DNA of 56,267 nt from Tetmemena sp. SeJ-2015. Lineage: Eukaryota > Ciliophora > Spirotrichea > Sporadotrichida > Oxytrichidae. The translations under genes were made by a program, and so were the position numbers. The notes under the pieces were generated by a model. That model saw nothing but the letters and a program-made list of their open reading frames with translations, searched no databases and was not told the origin of the DNA. Positions within the stretch are counted from its first letter, which is position 1. The number at the start of each line of letters is the position of its first letter. The stretch is taken from assembly GCA_027382625.1 (NCBI GenBank), contig JAJKFJ010020761.1:1-56267 (forward strand), written 5' to 3'. Shown here in pieces: positions 41,104 to 53,253 of the stretch.

Positions 41104-42486
41104 TCAACTGGCTGCTTCATTTTAGTCCTCATCTTCCATTAAGTCATGCTCTTGCCTTTGGTTAGACTCTGGCTTCTTTCTCTTCTTGCCCTAAGGATCC
41201 ACCTTATTTAGATAATCGTAGCTCGTATTTTAGCCCTGCTTTTGGGCTTTGAGTTTGGCTTGCTCCACCCACTTTTGCTTCTCCTCATGATTAAGCTATC
41301 TCCAAATATCCCCAGCTAGTCTTCCCATATCATTTTGCTTGATAGTTGCATCCTAGGTCTTTATCCTCTTAATGATGTGCTGTTGAAAGAGAAGATAAGG
41401 AGTGATGGGCTTCTTATCACTGATAGGTCGCTCCACTTTCTAAACTTACATGGTAGCTCTTTTCCTTCCTAAGTCTCCGAAATCTTAAGCTTATCCATTT
41501 TATAAGGGATGAGTTTGCATTCCTTCGTGGTTTGATATATTTGAAAGTCCAACTGAAATAGATTAGTTTGCTGCAACCTTATGCTGATCATCAGTTTGAG
41601 CTTGACCACCATTCTCTTAATGAGCAGTATCTTGAGTGTCTTATTTCATTTGAGGAAGAGTTGAAACTTATGGCTTCTTAAGTAGCGTTTTAGTCACTTG
41701 AGCCGGCTTAGGCTAGTTTTAGCAAAACTCAGACTCTGGATTTTTAACTTCCTCGTTACTTGGCACACCTGCTAGTTTCTGCTACTATTAAGGGATACTC
41801 TGCTGCTAAAGCAGTATTTAGTTGTTAGGGAGTTATTAGTTTGGCTGAATTTGGATTGCATTAGGGTTAAGTTGCATTCCCTAGATTTATTGCATCTGTT
41901 AAAGCTGAAGTTGCTACTGCTGCTATTGAATTTAGTTTTGCATAAGTGTCTAGGGTTGGATTTGCTATTAGAGCTACATTTATTGAGGCATCATTTGCTA
42001 CTACCTCAACTAGTGCTGTTGAACTACTTGCTGCTGTTATTATTATTACTGCATTTGCTGAAGCTACATTTGGAAATTGGGGTCTGCTCCTGCTAGAAAG
42101 GCTTGATTAATGACTTGTGGGTGAGCTCCTGGAGTCTGCTGTTGCATCATTTGCATATGGTTGATCTATGAGGTGGAAGCAATATACTCCTCAGTGATTT
42201 GATGCAAGTCAAAAAAGAAGCGAGAAAACTTCTAAGCGTTTTACCTTATCAGTGAACCCACATATTCCCCTACCATGATCTCCTAGGGATGAGGAAAACC
42301 TTGAGCTGGAGGTTATTAGCCCATTATCTATTGGTGAGGATGAAGAGGCTAACCCATTTACATCTGCTGCATTATATGAGGGGGCTGCTGATTGAGCAGC
42401 ATTTGGTTTGCCTAAGGATTGAAAAATTACTGGTTTGGCATTTGCAAAGGCATGCCAATTTATTGCTGCTGATGGAATTGTTGCAT
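41104..42486 (-). CDS. HMG-box protein with polyglutamine N-terminus
   Basis: Chromatin or DNA-bending protein by family. The frame begins at ATG 42484-42486 with MQQFHQQQQIGMPLQMPNQQ and continues through a region where Gln is encoded by CAA, CAG, TAA and TAG mixed. A 25-nt intron (GTTGCA to TTTCAG, near 41567-41591) follows. The HMG box is near the C-terminus: KKPITPYLLFQQHI, then GRLAGDIWRQLNHEEKQKWV and EQAKLKAQ. The C-terminus ends EDEDQNEAAS at TGA 41104-41106. A further upstream piece (about 42500-42690, with AGYDSLTDLIVKYLNKWLG after a GTAAGG to TTACAG intron) may be a 5' exon. A frame change lies just before the box, near 41450. Confidence 0.8.
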
Positions 42487-42760
42487 TTATAAAACTGTTA
42501 ACTATAAATCTAAGTTTATTAAGTCAAGCTTCTTCTGCACCTAGCCACTTGTTTAAATATTTGACTATAAGGTCTGTCAAAGAGTCATATCCTGCTTCTA
42601 CTGTAATCAAAGTTTTAAATTTTAAACTGTCTCCAATAACCTTACTTCTATTAAATTATCATAACTTTAAAATCCTCATTCAATAAATTTCTATAAGTAA
42701 TTGAGGGTGAATGGATAATTAAATATATTAAATAAAGTCTGCAACAGCAAAGTAAATAAG

Positions 42761-45028
42761 ATGAATCCATCCTCCTCTTAAAAGTAGTATACTTAGTAAA
42801 ACTAAAGTGCCTAGGGTATTAGGCAGCCCCTCAAGAATAAGCCTCCTCAAATTCTTGGGCAGACGCTTTCCAAGCTCAGTCCTCAGAATTTTTCAACCAG
42901 TCCACATAATTAGTCCCGGGATATCAACACTCAGAAATCCTAAGGCGGCGCCGCGATCATGCAGAGCGCAGCCTTGCAGCATCAATCCAAATTTAACACC
43001 GAATAAAATTTATCAAATACCCAAAAAAGACCGGTTGGCTAGGCTTCATCCTCCTCACCCAAGTAGAGCGTAGGAACCACCAATAAACTGTTCTTGAAGG
43101 ATTTCCACTAACAGCACAAGAAGCTGTTTGCGCAGGGCGGAGGTGAAATGATTTCAGTGGGAAATGGCGCTGGCCTTGGTGGGAATACTAATATTGGAGC
43201 AGCGAATCTTGGCCTTGGTCAATAGAGCTAGTTTTAAGAGTATAAGATGATCCCTGGCTCGACCAAAAACAGCAACAGCCAGCCCAAGATGATATTCACT
43301 TCTCCTACTCAGTCTAGCATGAAGGTTACCAATCCTACTCAGAGCAGTTCCAAGAAGGGCAGCCCTGATGGTGCAGCCAATGCCTTCCTCAGCACTAAAG
43401 GATTCGGAATAGAATCTTAGCAAAACAATCTTCTCATGTGTAAATAATCATTAGAGTGTAAGTTATCTTATGGAGTTCCTATAAAGGAGAGGATCCGATG
43501 AGAAGACAAAAGGCAAGAGCAACCAGAGTAACCCAAACTCCAAAAATAGGTAGCTAGCAGTGGGTCAGCAAAACATCATGTACCAAGATTACCTTGGTCA
43601 GAAATCAAGAAGTCCCTAGAATATGAACTCAGGCGGCAAGGGCGACTACTATAAGATGAATAGTCAAAACAATAGCGGCAATACTACGCAGTAGAAGTAT
43701 GCTGGGGGTGTTGGTGTCTCAGGAGGTCTGAAGTAAGGTTCTCAACTCAGTAGTATTCAACTAGACTCCTCTAACAACTCAAACAGTGCTTAAATCCAAA
43801 CTCAGGCAACAACTTCATATCAAAAGAGCAGAAACACACAGGTCATGGGTCTCACCAAATTCAAGACGACGCAGGGGTACTAGAGTCAAAGCCCAGATTA
43901 GCACAACTCAAATTTGGCCATAAAGAAAGCTGGCTCACCAGTTCAGATCAAGCCTCAAAAGCCAGGCAAATTAATAGTTATCCTAAGATGGTTTAATTTA
44001 TGTAAGCAACATGTTTAATGAGAAGAGATAGAGCCACCAGCCATTAAAAATATTGAGTGTTCATACATTTTTACTGAAATTAAAAGTAGTTTCTCCTGCA
44101 TAAACAAGGATGGGAGTGCTAGATGACGACAACGACGATGACGAAGATGAAGAAAAAGACAATGATTGGAGGACAGACCACTCCTCCCAAGCAGATAACT
44201 AATTCTCATGGAGGAGAGTGCTTCTTCCAGTAGTAACACCAACTAAAAGAGGTTGAGAGACGTGGCTAGGAAACTATGGCTGGCAGTGGAAGTAGGTGAC
44301 AAGTTGGGCACGCTTTAAATTTTGCAATCGCAGGCAAGTCCAGCCACTACTTAGTTGAGCATTAACTGCACTAACACTGATGGCTGGGCTCCTATGCATG
44401 TCGCTGCTAGTGAGGGTCACACCGGATTAGTTGAAATCCTCATCGAGTTAGTTACATTTTTAGTCATGTTATTTCCTTTTAAATCCTAAAAGGATATTTA
44501 AATTATAAATGAGCAGCAACATATAAAAATGAATAAGCATAAAGATTATAATTGGGTGGATTTTTAAACTAAAACAAGAGGTAGATTTAATAAATTCTAC
44601 CCATATCTTTAAATGTATTTTAAATCTTTCTCTCCTTCAAATAAATTATACTTGCTTGAGTTTCTTTAAGTTTTTATAATTTTTTTAATATGTATTTTTA
44701 TAATATTATTGAGTATGGAGCTGTAATAGACGCAAGAACTCATATAGATATATAATACTGAAATATTATTGTGAGAACTAAGAACTTCAGAACGCCTCTA
44801 CACATCGCGTGCCTGAGAGGTCACTTCGCAGTTATTCAAACTTTGCTGATGGCTGGAGCTGACCCAGATGCCAAAGATATTGACGGCAACACTCCAGCTC
44901 ATTTCTGCGCTGAGTACGGCCACTAGGACTGCTTGCGATTCCTACTCACCAGACACCCAACCTTATTCGCAAAGAACAGTGAGGGCAAATCACCCATCGA
45001 CGTGGCAGTCAGTCACGAAATACTCCAA
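42761..45028 (+). CDS. Ankyrin-repeat protein with disordered N-terminus
   Basis: ATG 42761-42763 opens MNPSSSQKQYTQQNQSAQGI, a Ser/Gln/Gly-rich region of about 400 residues with many TAA/TAG codons and no fold visible. A 49-nt intron near 43438-43486 joins LLM to RGSDEKTKGKSNQ. An acidic patch (DDDNDDDEDEEKDND) and KRLRDVARKLWLAVEVGDKL precede at least three ankyrin repeats: DGWAPMHVAASEGHTGLVEI, RTPLHIACLRGHFAVIQTLL and DGNTPAHFCAEYGHQDCLRF. A large insert (about 44450-44700) separates the first two. Ankyrin repeats bind proteins; the partner is unknown. The frame ends at a GTAAGA splice donor at 45029; an intron to 45219 would join it in phase to sequence overlapping family copy 6. Confidence 0.75.
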
Positions 45029-45200
45029 GTAAGATAAATACCAATCCCACTATCATCTTTCTTAACTTGCTATAACTTTATAAACATTTCAATTGGATTA
45101 AATAGATTGTGAGTCTATAATTAAAATGAGTAGTGAATAATTGGTCTGATCTCACCCAAACATTAGCAAAGCTATTACAAATTATTATACCATTTATAAA

Positions 45201-46336
45201 ATGATAATTTCAATTGCAGATATAGCTCTTCAGCAATTCCAGAGCATACTCAACTTCCAAGACTTACAACAGCTCTTCAATAGTCCAACTCTTGCTATTG
45301 GATGCTGATAGGATTCTAAACAGAATTGTCAAATAGGGAGAAAGGAAACTCAAATCAGTCAGTGAGCTTGCAACTCTCACTCAGTCTTGGTTACCTTTTA
45401 TCAACCCAACCATATTCAAAATATTAAAAGTTATGAGCTATTTATAGTGAAGTTTAAATTTGATATTTTTAATATTTTTATAAAACTTTTAGTATTTGAT
45501 TGTTGATGTACAGAATCGTAGCAATAATAACTACATTCTACTTTTCAGGGATAGCCTTAGACTGGGTTGGATTTGTGAATGTCCTTTCTACTTCTCAGAG
45601 TGGTCAGTGCTTATGACTTACCCCACTCAGATATTTACAATAACAGAAATGAAATTCAAATTCTGCTCATTAAATTGATTGATTGCTGTTGCTAAGTCAC
45701 TTCACTTCGTACGATCCCTACTACGACAACCTTACCAAATCTCTGCTGGAGATGACTTTGCCCATGCTAGCTTGGTCAGCTGTTGGCTTTTGGGGAATTT
45801 CACTTAAACATTTTTACATTGCTTTAATTTTCTACAAGGGTGGGTGGCCAGTAGATTTCTCAGTTAAATACAACTGGATGTAGTTCTGCGTGCATGGAAT
45901 TCCACTCTTCTTCATTCTGGGTGAGTAATTTAATTAGCATCTTAAATTACTGAGTTGATGCTTGACGCAGTGACTTTCGACATTTCAGAGGGAGCGTTGC
46001 GCATGTTATGGATTACAGCGATCTACCTGCCAGTTTAGTTCTTTTCTAAATGGATAAGAGGTTACTACCTTAAATAAATAATGTGTTGATTACCCGTATG
46101 GGGAATTAGATTTCAGCACTTTCAAAGGGTGGTACTATTTCTTTGGGCCAATGATTGGAGGCATGGGCTTCTACTACTTATTTGCATACCTCACTAATCT
46201 AATGAAAGGCAGGGAGGAAGTCCTCTCAGCCTCCAAGCCCAAGATGCTTCACTTTGTAAAGCAATTACTGTCAGCAGATAGCTTGATGAGTCATTTCAAT
46301 ATCGACATATTGCAAATTCTCTCTTCTTTCGCCTGA
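45201..46336 (+). CDS. Multi-pass membrane family, copy 6 (divergent)
   Basis: The most divergent member, ending at TGA 46334-46336. A possible start is ATG 45201-45203 (MIISIADIALQQFQSILNFQ); one frame shift later it reads SELATLTQSWLPFINPTI, the family N-terminal motif. Then LLMYRIVAIITTFYFSGIAL, the SEWSVLMTYPTQ block, [88 protein letters not shown] and a hydrophilic tail. AT-rich inserts interrupt it near 45415-45512, 45635-45685, 45920-45970 and 46085-46095. Its 5' part overlaps sequence that is also in frame with the ankyrin gene through an intron. Confidence 0.6.
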
Positions 46337-46559
46337 GCATTCAAATTTCATAAAGGATTTACAATTATGTTATGAAAATTCTTTCATCCCTTAGTGAATA
46401 TATTAGCAAATCTAACTTATTTTCTCTTTTTCAATAAAAATGATAAGAGCAAATATAGTTTCAGCCAGCCAATTTATAGAAAATATAACCAAGCAAAAAT
46501 AAACTTATTTATATAATTTGAAATGAATATTTTATCTATCCGACCTTTTGTCTCTTTGT

Positions 46560-47329
46560 GGAGAAATGCTAGTTACTAAAAGCATGCCAGCATCCAACTG
46601 ATTTGATATCATAGCAGGGCGTTCAGGAACTAAAGTCGCCAGGAATTTACCAGCAAGAATATTTTGGAGAGCAGGTGAGCAGAGTAGATTAAATTAGTGA
46701 AGCAAGCTTAGGATATATATGTTATAGTTTTAGCTTTTAAAGAGATAGATGAGAAAATAGATTTCTCTGACTTAGATTTCACATGGCAAGAGCTTGAAAG
46801 AAGCAGGAGTTTATTCTTCTATAGCAACAATACTGATCATAAAATACAATAAACACAAGGTAGACTTATTAAAGAAGACTTGAAGTAAATAGTAAATCCA
46901 TTTTTTAAATATAAGTAAATGCTCTGTATGCAGGAGTTGAAGAGGAGGTACTACTAACTAGCAAGGCTTTATCATCCTGATTCAACTCTAAGCAGTTCTC
47001 ATAGTACGTAGAGAGATATAAAGAAAGAGAACATTCAATTCATTGAATTAAAGAAGAGCTTTGAAATCATCACAGCATACTCAATCAATTAAACATATTT
47101 AGATTTATTTTCATACTCAAACTATGTCAATAATTATATCCTAATTCAAGATCCTAAAATACAATATGCATAGAAATAAACAAACTCAGTAGGAACAGAT
47201 AATGCCTTTCAATCCAGAGAATGGGTAGATTTTGAAATTGACAGAGAAGAGTCAAAATCATAAAATTTATAACAGTACTTAATTTAAATTAATTATCCTT
47301 AACTTCACTTTCCTTCTTGTGCTTCTTGA
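46560..47329 (+). CDS. J-domain (DnaJ-like) protein, fragmentary
   Basis: Co-chaperone of Hsp70 by family. The clear part, about 46935-47110, reads LKRRYYQLARLYHPDST with the HPD tripeptide, then FIELKKSFEIITAYSINQTY, matching helices II and III of a J domain. The first helix is not visible and may lie in the interrupted stretch 46700-46930. An upstream open piece (GVQELKSPGIYQQEYFGEQV) is in the same strand. The C-terminal tail is Asn/Gln/Ser-rich to TGA 47327-47329 and overlaps the 3' end of the convergent zinc-finger gene. Confidence 0.6.
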
Positions 47330-47847
47330 GAGAGCAAACAAAGATTATGCTTACTCTAAGGTTGAACAAGAATAGAAAGATCTTATGTTTGTCAACTGAG
47401 TGGACTTCCTTGATGTGTCGCCTGAGGCTCTGAGGATATTCGAACTGTCGTTGGCATTACTCGCATTTAAAATGCTATTTTTGCTTAATATTTGGGATAA
47501 TCAATCCATCTATATATTACAAAATTTTAAATCTATAAACTGCACTTCTATCTCTCTCGTCATAAATAAATGAGGATTAAGTGGTTTAATTATTAGATAG
47601 AGGGTAAGAAAAGATTTTACCCTCCATAGTCAGAGGAAAGTGATTGTGATTCTAATGCCAAAAACTTTAGAAGTTCTTCCCAGGAATATAATGAGGAGCA
47701 TCTTTTTACATTATGGAATGGACTAATTGCTCTGCAGATTTTAGGGATAGCCAGTATATAATAAATCATTATAATGATAATACTTATTGTGAGTATATTT
47801 ACTTGGCTTTTGGATAAGTCTCTATCCATGCAGCACTTGAAATTCAT
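47290..47847 (-). CDS. C2H2 zinc-finger protein, partial view
   Basis: A single finger is clear at about 47400-47475: KCEQCQRQFEYPQSLRRHIK followed by EVH, with C-x2-C and H-x4-H spacing. A GTAAGC to CTCAAG intron separates it from a basic end (KKHKKESEVKDN). An upstream open piece, 47617-47847, has a hydrophobic start and ends with EELLKFLALESQSLSSDYGG before a GTAAAA donor; whether it belongs to the same gene is unclear. Nucleic-acid binding is inferred from the finger. Confidence 0.55.
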
Positions 47848-48011
47848 GAAAATGATCTAGTAATCTTCAATCAGGAAGGAGGACCACGAATGAATGATAT
47901 TTATTTAAAACTTTTACTTTACAAATGTTTTTACAAGAACTCAAAGAATCTTTAGAATTACTTTGAGGAAGTAAAATAAATCATCAACTACATGCAAGCA
48001 CATTTTAAAAT

Positions 48012-50068
48012 TCATTTCCATATTCTAATGGACCCATCTGATCCTATAGAGTAGAGAGCGTTATTTTCCTAGTTTATCACAACTCCATTAACTGCATCTT
48101 CGTGAGCTTTAAGAACGCTTACAACCTCACCCTTCTCCATGTTAACCATCTTTATCTCTGCGTCTGAGAAACCTACTGCCACGAACTTGCTGTTCTTGTC
48201 AAAGCAGACTGATAAATATTGCATTTTCATAATACTCTATATTGCATTTCTGATAGAGCAATCGCATCGCCAGTGTCTACTTGAGACATTTGGCGCACCA
48301 TCCTGATGTCCCAGAGTTTAACTATGCCGTCTGAGTCTCCAGTTGCGATGTACTAGCCTCCAATACTGAACACTGCATCGTTAATAGTATTGAGATGGCC
48401 ATAGAAGGTCTGAACTGTCAGTCCTGTTCGCATGTCCCAAATTGACACTGTCTTGTCAGCTGAGCCAGACACGAAAAAATTCGTGAAAGGTTGGAAGTTC
48501 AGTCCATTCACAGAGTCAGTATGAGATCTGTACTGCTGTCTCACTTTAGTTTAAATGGAAAACAATCACTTTCAAAGCATTCAGATCATAGAGCTTGATA
48601 GCGCCGTCTCCTCCAGCTGAGAGCACAAAGTCTCCAGTGTCATGGAACTTCACCTTCCACACAGGGGAAGTGTGCACGTCTGCAAATGTGTGAGCAATTG
48701 TTGAGTTGATGAAGTCCCAGATCTTCACGGACTTGTCTCCTCCACTAGTCACCAAATGAGAACCTTGAGGGTGGAAATCAATGCCGCATATCCAATCCTT
48801 GTGGCCTTCACCTGTCATGATGTATATACATTCACCGCACCACATCATTCATTATAAATGTTCTCACCATTTTCCAAGTTCCAAATTTTCCAAGTACAGT
48901 CATCAGAAGCAGTGGCCACAATTTACTTTCGGAGATGTAAAGACATGCCTCCAATACCTTTGCTGTGTGCATCTACCTTCTTTTAGAATATGAGCTTAGG
49001 GTTTATGTCTTCGTAAGTTCTAGCTAAGAATAATAGAAATACTAAGAATGGGTTTGGCCTGGCATCCTCTGGGAAAGGTGTATTCTTGCCTTTAGTAGCT
49101 GAAGGCTTATAGTCTCCTCTGAGTCCCATCTGCTACCTTTTGTGTGACTCTTCGATCTCCTTACTGACTCTCTCCTCGTCGTCCTTTATATTCTTCTGGA
49201 TCTCGTTTACCCTCTTTTGCAGTTTCTCCTTCTCTAGCTTCAGCAAAGCCAATATACTTTTAAAGTGGTATATATAAGCCTTTTCTTTGACAGTAGTCTG
49301 CAGTTTCTTCTTAATCTCAATAAACTGTATGTTAAGAGTATCTCCTCAATTCTTTCCTCATACTGCTCGTGCAGGTCTTTGATCTTCTTGATGTTGTGGT
49401 TGATCGTCACCTTTTCGTTGTTCACTCTCGTCTGGTGAGTCTTGTGGAAGTCTCTCTCCTTCCTCAGTTTCTCCCAGGTGCTCTTGGCCTGCTCAGCTGC
49501 TATCTTGCTTCACCCAGCTCGCCACGCATCTTGGTGACCTTGTCCTTGAGACGGGCGTTCTTGTTCTCGATGTCAGTTATAAAGCCGATTGAGTTGTCAT
49601 GGAAAGCGCCCTTCTTCTGTAGCTCGTGCCACTCCTACATGAAGATGTTCAGCGTCTTATTCATGCCAAACCTAGACAAGAAATTCCTGATGAAGTCGTC
49701 AATCACCACATCCCTCTCAATCACCTTTGGCTTAGGATCTTATATCACACCAATTAATTATGTAAATTATTATCTTTTAAAGGCTTTGAGGGAATGGGCT
49801 CCATCAAGGGCGGACCCTCCTGCCTTGGCTTGAATTTTGAAGTTTGTCTTGGCTTTGAGTGCTTCGAAGTTATTGAGTCATCATCGTCCTCGCTGTCATC
49901 CAGGCCCTTGAGTGCCTCGTCGTCCTCCCCAAGTCCATCCTCCTTTATTCCTCATATGCAAATCCCTCGTCACTTGAATCCTCAAATTAATATACACTCA
50001 TTGATGGTTCTATCCTCTGTGATCTCCATCTTCTCCAAGATGTAAGCTTCCTCTCTGAAGTCGGCCAT
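48012..50068 (-). CDS. SPAG16/PF20-like axonemal WD-repeat protein
   Basis: Central-pair protein of motile cilia by family. Start ATG 50066-50068 (MADFREEAYILEKMEITEDR), stop TGA 48012-48014. After an acidic N-terminus comes the family-typical DDFIRNFLSRFGMNKTLNIF with QEWHELQKKG, then a long coiled coil (KSTWEKLRKERDFHKTHQTR, KIKDLHEQYEERIEE), then seven WD-type repeats: CTWKIWNLENGE, CGIDFHPQGSHLVTSGGDKS, GDFVLSAGGDGAIKLYDLNA, FVSGSADKTVSIWDMRTGL, TFYGHLNTINDAVFS, YIATGDSDGIVKLWDIRM, and the final SIGSDGSIRIWK. At least five IESs with exact pointers (4-11 bp) are identifiable because removal restores the conserved sequence. Single-base frame breaks lie near 49948 and 49505. The strong conservation makes this a good ruler for IES excision. 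Confidence 0.9.
48227..48249 (-). other. 23-bp IES in SPAG16 gene with 11-bp pointer
   Basis: AAATGCAATAT (minus strand) is at 48239-48249 and 48216-48226, leaving only 12 bp between the copies. Deleting 23 bp joins DAIALSEMQY to LSVCFDKN in frame. Confidence 0.85.
48548..48572 (-). other. 25-bp IES in SPAG16 gene, pointer AAAGTGA
   Basis: AAAGTGA (minus strand) at 48566-48572 and 48541-48547. Removal joins LNALK to VRQQYRSHTDSVN. Confidence 0.85.
48805..48842 (-). other. IES in SPAG16 gene, pointer TA
   Basis: An insert of about 35 bp separates ENGENIY from IMTGEGHKDWICG; TA on both sides is the best pointer. Limits are approximate. Confidence 0.6.
49319..49344 (-). other. 26-bp IES in SPAG16 coiled coil, pointer GAGAT
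   Basis: GAGAT (minus strand) at 49340-49344 and 49314-49318. Removal joins ERIEE to IKKKLQTTVKEKAY and extends the coiled coil without a stop. Confidence 0.85.
49741..49775 (-). other. 35-bp IES in SPAG16 gene, pointer AGAT
   Basis: AGAT (minus strand) at 49772-49775 and 49737-49740. Removal joins IPSKPLK to DPKPKVIERD and eliminates an in-frame TGA. Confidence 0.8.
49985..50000 (-). other. 16-bp IES in SPAG16 gene, pointer TGAG
   Basis: TGAG (minus strand) at 49997-50000 and 49981-49984. Only 12 bp lie between the repeats. Removal joins EDRTINE to DSSDEGFAYE in frame. Confidence 0.75.
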
Positions 50069-50288
50069 TCTACAATTTAATATTTTATTTAATTCAAATG
50101 CTCTTCACCTTCATTCTAATTCACTCACTCTATAAGAATTACGGATAATAAAGTAAAAAAATAATTAATATAAAATAGGTTTGATATTATTAATTGCTAA
50201 CTCACTGAATTAAACCACATCTATTCCAGTCCTCCATAATTCAAAAGCAACCATCTCTCCCCTCTAAACGTAACTGACTTCACTAAAC

Positions 50289-52211
50289 ATGCGAATTTCA
50301 ACCTCAGCAGTCAAACTTGACGACGTCTCCTTCTATAAACCCAGTTCCAACAAGCACACACATCATATTATAATATATATTTTAGCAGGAAGAAGATCCA
50401 AGTGCGGAAACCAACGACAGTTCATGCGACTCCAGGTTCACTAAGAGTACTCTCTCTACTACCCATCAATTCACCTCCATAACTAAATTTCATTCTACAA
50501 CTTAAATATCATAGTTGTTTAAATAGTAGATAAAGGACTTCCTTTGTTCAAACCCTTTTTCTACTCACATTATTATAATAGATAACTTTAATATGCTTAT
50601 AAAGAAGTTACCTCTAAAATAAGTGTTTTGATTATGAGAATCCTTTTTCGAAACGGTGTTCTCTGCAATTCGAAGATCTCACTCAGGATGAGAAATCTCA
50701 TTTAACCACAGACGGAGAGAACCAATCTCCCTAAAAAATAAGAAACGACAACGACTACGGTACCATGATGCTCAAATTAGACAAGGCCTCCTTCTTCCCA
50801 GGCGAGAAGCTTAGTGGAAAGGTGCTGTTCAGGCTTCTAAAATGGACCACCCAGATATCTAAGATCGTCATCAAATTCAAGTCAACTGAATTCTACCCCA
50901 AATTCAATTTAACAGCCGATGAGCCTGACTCAATAAAGAGAAGTAAGTTTTTTTAAATTAATTTTATGATGACTCTCAGGTCACCGTAGAAAAGCAAGTA
51001 CTTCTTCAAGAGGAACAGATAATTGAAGAGATGTAGGGTGAAATATTAAAGGGTGATTATAGTGCAGAGTTTAATTTCAAGATTCCTGAGAACCTACCGG
51101 CATCTTTCTTCTGTGTACCAGATTAAATAGAAATATTCTTTCTATTTTAAAGTGCAGATTTCAACAACGGAAGTCCCTTGAAAATTAGACACAGAGTCAA
51201 ATGCTACTTCTATAATCATTTTGACCAAGTCTTTCTCCAACACTCGATTCCTCTCTTAATAAATTTTAAATTTTCCTTACATCGTGAAGGAGCGTCCTTC
51301 CCAAACAGTTTTGATATTGTTAGTGATATAAAAAGTTATATTAAAGTTTCATGTGGTAGGGGTCTCCCTGTAGGGGGGCCATCATCAATAAGCTTGAAGC
51401 AAGTAACACCGAACTCCAAATAAACCGGTGGTAAGTTGACTCAAAAAATAAGAACCAATTCTTGTTCTCTCATGAGCTATGGGAGAGTAGAAGTGGATGC
51501 CTAAATTGATGAGTCTAGCTCTTATAAATAATGCTAAAACTATTTCAATCTGGAATTCTCTATCGACAACTCTCACTCATCTGCCAAGATCAAACAAGTT
51601 AATTTATGGTTAGAATGAATAAATGTTCAAGTTTTCTCATAGTTAATGTTAAATTGACGACTTTCATCACTGTTTTGGAAGATGATGGAAAAGTTGCAAA
51701 CACCTTTGAATATCAAATTCAATTAAGAAGGATATTTATTATCAAATTTAATATCTAGGTGCGGCTTACGAGCTACCAGGTGTCGATTCAAAGAGCTAAG
51801 ATAAAATCTCTAGAAAAATGAAAATCCCATTTCAGAGTCCTCGACAAAAAACTGCTACTTAAAAAATTGAGCGTACATTTTTAATATCTGCTAGATGCGA
51901 GAATGAAATATGCTCGCGATCAAAATCTTCCTGAAGAAGAGCAGTTTTATTTGACTCGTCACCAACTTGGATAGACTTCAAGCCCTCACTTCTAAGTACG
52001 CAGCATCCTCAATATAGAACTGGTTTTTCAGCCAAAATATTGGGACACCTTCAAACCCATTAATTTTTCACTCCCTCTATATCAGGTGCTACAGCCCTCC
52101 CCCACTTCAAACATATTCACCCTACCCCATGACTTCACTCCCAGAAAGATAGATAGAAATCTACTTTCTTAAAGGAAATTTGAAAGTATTTTAAAATAGA
52201 GATTAAATTGA
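50289..52211 (+). CDS. Arrestin-fold (arrestin domain-containing) protein
   Basis: Adaptor for membrane-protein trafficking by family. A likely start is ATG 50289-50291; coding before 50660 is uncertain. The arrestin N-domain is clear from LDKASFFPGEKLSGKVLFRL, then QISKIVIKFKSTEFYP, KGDYSAEFNFKIPENLPASF and RHRVKCYFYNHFD. The C-domain shows SYGRVEVDAQIDESSSYK and NYFNLEFSIDNSHSSAKIKQ, and the end reads NLLSQRKFESILKQRLN to TGA 52209-52211. Inserts fall near 50945-50975, 51265-51300, 51600-51655 and 51730-51750. The tail after 51760 is basic and Pro/Ser-rich. It is head-to-head with SPAG16, with about 220 bp between start codons. Confidence 0.75.
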
Positions 52212-53253
52212 AAATTTATTAGAAAGTAACTTTTTATTTTTATATTTAAAGATTTTTTTTCTATTGAGAGCTTAGGCGAAATTTTAATTGATTAAAATAG
52301 AGTGACGTTCGGATAATTCAATTATCAGCCATCAATTGTAAAATATAAATAAAGAATAGTTGATTAATCATCAACTAGATATCTAAGATCCTCACTTGCT
52401 CTCTGATCAAACTTATTATAAAATAGCACTAACTATTGAAATAATATGAATAGCTTTTTATTAGAGGAGAGATAAATCTGATTTCTATAATGCATTTTTT
52501 TAATTTTAGAATTTATTTATAAGTCAATTATTTTAATTTATTATTCATAGATATGATATTTTAGAAATAAAGATGTGAAATGTTAAGTATGATCAGTGAT
52601 TTTAAACAAAAAGCCTAACTTCTTTATGTTTTAAATTAGAAATCAATCTTTACTTATATAATTTTATAATTCACATTATGAAGGGTAAATTTTGCTACTT
52701 TTTATATCCTTCTGTTAACCTTTAACTGAGGCGTTTTATATTTCTAAAAATTCTTACTAGGGTCTAACTGATTTTTTACAATGAATATACAATTTGAAAA
52801 CATATTGAATTTAAAATAAAGATTTTTAGATTTTAAATGATTTCACTGATAATTAAGTAAAATATCTGAATGAAAATCTTATAAGGACTCTACTATGCAT
52901 TTTAAATTAATAAGTTAATAAGCACTTTACAATTATCCTACTCAACCGCATCATTGACATTCAATGTGAATATTAAGGCAATATTTAAATTATAAAAAAT
53001 AATTCATTAAAAATTAAAATTATCTTAAAACTTTTTAAAAATCTTTTAAAGAAAAAAAATATATTTCTTTCTTTTAAATTTCATTATCAAATGTTTAAAA
53101 AAAAAAATTTCAAATTTTTTTCTTTAATTGGGAACCCCCGTGTTATTTTTAGTTTATTTTATTTTTACTAATTATTATAGTTTTATAGAAAATTTCCCAG
53201 AAAATCTTTAAATAATTTTGAAAATAAATTAACTCATTAAAAAACCCCCTAAT

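Noticed and set aside
41851..42492. Leu-rich plus-strand frames
   Set aside because: They are the complement of the polyglutamine region of the HMG-box gene.
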